Shown here: in pieces, positions 62,913 through 64,000 of the stretch | How the letters are laid out: each line of letters begins with the position of its first letter | How positions within the stretch are numbered: position 1 is the first letter of the stretch | Assembly: GCA_964473105.1 (NCBI GenBank) | Contig: CAYYNQ010000105.1 | Span: 7,414 to 71,413, forward strand | From: CAYYNQ01 sp964473105 | GTDB taxonomy: Bacteria; Sumerlaeota; Sumerlaeia; MVZB01 | Direction: 5' to 3' | DNA length: 64,000 nucleotides | Made by a program: the position numbers and the translations under genes | Notes under the pieces: model-generated | What the model saw: the letters and a program-made list of their open reading frames with translations, nothing else | The model's database searches: none | What the model was told of the DNA's origin: nothing

Positions 62913-62926
62913 TGGTGTTGACACCA
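62913..62926. promoter_or_regulatory. 14-base dyad overlapping a TTGACA box
   Basis: TGGTGT and ACACCA are exact complements around TG. The dyad contains TTGACA (62918-62923), a perfect -35 hexamer, 103 bases before the start of the secreted C25-like gene. The -10 region is poor (GTAAGC at 17-base spacing). It may be a promoter-operator; this is inference from symmetry and position. Confidence 0.35.
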
Positions 62927-63025
62927 CGCTCCATGGTTCTGTAAGCTGAGTGGAGACAACATTCCTTGTTCTATATGGACAATGTGCTCTTGATGGGTTC
63001 CCAATATTAGGTATGGAGGAGATGA

Positions 63026-64000
63026 ATGCCCCATCATCCTTGGTCAGGCATGTCACGTCTGCTCCCGGTCCTGATTGTTTCTTGTCTGGCCGCTGGTCCT
63101 GTGGCCGCGAACTTCCCAGCTGTGAAGGTCCTTGTTGAAAACGACGGCCTCTACAGGGTCACGGGTAAAGGCCTGCAGGGGCTTAGTCCTGAAACCGGTG
63201 ACCGTGCATCCAGGGCCACGGATGAACATTACGGAGACAACCTGCTGACTTCCTTATTTGCTGCATCCGGATCAGAGCGGGATTCATCCAAAATCAATCC
63301 AGCAGCCGGCCTGTATGGAGAACTGACCGCTGTTGAGACCAAGGTGGAGGGTATGCCGCTGGGGGCCGGTCGGTGGTGCCTGCGGCTGGAGGGAATAGAC
63401 AGTCGGGGTTCAATGCTTCGATACAACAGTCTGATCCGCCTCAAGGAGAGTACTTCCTATCTCATTTCGTTCCTGCTCTATACGGAGGAACCCCAAAGCG
63501 GGTTCATCGTAGTCGCCATCCCGAGGATAGGGGATGAGGAGTTAAGGGCCACCAATGAGAAATTTTTCTTTGAGGATCCTGTCTTCTTTTCCAGGGGCAA
63601 GGTGTGGACCCGGGTTTTGGCCCGCGTTGATATTCCCCCGGGCAACGGGGGGAAATACGCGCTGGCGATTGCAAACTGGGATAAGGTGACGGCAGATTCC
63701 TTCAGGCGGACGTGGTATGTTGATGAATTGGCCCTTCGTGAGATTCGTTCAAAGAAGGTTGAGCGGGAAACATCCGACCGACCTGCTGAACAACCCTTTA
63801 TGCACCTGTCGGGTATTGTTGCGGATCAGGTCAATATGTATTACCGCGACAGCACAGTTCCCATCGATATCCTCAACACGGGCCAAAACGGTGTGTTTAC
63901 GCCGGAAACCGAGGTCCGATTTTTTGGTGAGATGGCCCGGGAGGAAAACGGTGACAGGCATTACCACGCCAACCGGAACGCGTATTTCCTCGACTTCACA
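63026..64000 (+). CDS. Secreted protein, N-terminal part; C25-peptidase-like with inserted carbohydrate-binding-like domain (3' end outside window)
   Basis: An open frame of 325 codons running off the window, with ATG 63026 behind GGAGGAG. A Sec signal peptide (L-L-P-V-L-I-V-S-C-L-A-A-G-P-V-A-A) precedes F-P-A-V-K-V-L-V-E-N-D-G-L-Y-R-V-T, the typical opening of the N-terminal domain of gingipain-like C25 peptidases. Residues about 110-240 look like a galactose-binding/CBM beta-sandwich (W-T-R-V-L-A-R-V-D-I-P-P-G...; T-W-Y-V-D-E-L-A-L-R-E-I). The chain then returns to V-P-I-D-I-L-N-T-G-Q-N-G-V-F-T-P-E-T-E-V, like the second half of the C25 N-domain. The catalytic His/Cys would be beyond the window, so peptidase activity is unproven. 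Confidence 0.65.
   Translation, partial: MPHHPWSGMSRLLPVLIVSCLAAGPVAANFPAVKVLVENDGLYRVTGKGLQGLSPETGDRASRATDEHYGDNLLTSLFAASGSERDSSKINPAAGLYGELTAVETKVEGMPLGAGRWCLRLEGIDSRGSMLRYNSLIRLKESTSYLISFLLYTEEPQSGFIVVAIPRIGDEELRATNEKFFFEDPVFFSRGKVWTRVLARVDIPPGNGGKYALAIANWDKVTADSFRRTWYVDELALREIRSKKVERETSDRPAEQPFMHLSGIVADQVNMYYRDSTVPIDILNTGQNGVFTPETEVRFFGEMAREENGDRHYHANRNAYFLDFT

Noticed and set aside
1..64000. CRISPR arrays, insertion sequences, prophage or rRNA genes
   Set aside because: I looked for regularly spaced repeats, transposase or integrase motifs and rRNA segments and saw none.

Overview
The window reads as one chromosomal stretch of a Gram-negative bacterium. It encodes an MlaA-type outer-membrane lipoprotein domain, other secreted or lipid-anchored proteins, an Escherichia coli-like four-subunit fumarate reductase and a 14-gene NADH dehydrogenase. 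These occur together with genes more typical of other lineages: a CdaA diadenylate cyclase with YbbR, a BshA-type bacillithiol glycosyltransferase, a lysine-rich H1-like histone and a five-gene pseudopilin array. That mixture suggests a deep-branching, poorly sampled lineage rather than a standard proteobacterium. I cannot name the phylum from sequence alone. Roughly 15% of the window is non-coding, and two loci look like decayed or deleted genes.

Layout. 1-4.4 kb: the end of a DNA methyltransferase, then a leftward group cdaA-ybbR-pdxJ-glycosyltransferase (c-di-AMP synthesis, its membrane partner, vitamin B6 synthesis, sugar transfer). 4.8-9.7 kb: a multi-spanning glycosyltransferase with a TPR tail, a truncated HAD phosphatase remnant, fumC, and an apparent RnfD/DUF2330-like fusion. 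9.9-24.9 kb: mostly housekeeping genes (mnmA, mutM, thiL, pyrC, lepA, a PgsA-like phosphatidyltransferase coupled to a HAD phosphatase) mixed with the H1-like protein, a cupin lipoprotein, DUF503, SirB1-like and DUF3047 proteins, and several gene-free stretches.

25-44 kb is the respiratory core. frdABCD runs rightward and meets the leftward nuoABCDEFGHIJKNLM operon at a hairpin terminator. With fumC, these genes can link NADH oxidation, the quinone pool and fumarate/succinate interconversion. The nuo order has nuoN between nuoK and nuoL, and NuoG lacks the usual N7 cysteine cluster. 44.8-52.4 kb carries purM and the glutamate synthase pair gltB-gltD.

53-57.5 kb holds five consecutive pseudopilin genes of GspG type, all sharing W-x-G-P-Y, DPWGxPY, S-x-GP(D/N)G and acidic C-terminal signatures, with no secretion ATPase, platform protein or peptidase nearby. 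This is the best candidate for an undescribed system in the window. 57.7-64 kb: bshA, a single-chain fusion of MlaA with an alpha/beta-hydrolase, a second multi-spanning glycosyltransferase, and the start of a large secreted protein that resembles the N-terminal part of C25 (gingipain-like) peptidases with an inserted carbohydrate-binding-like domain.
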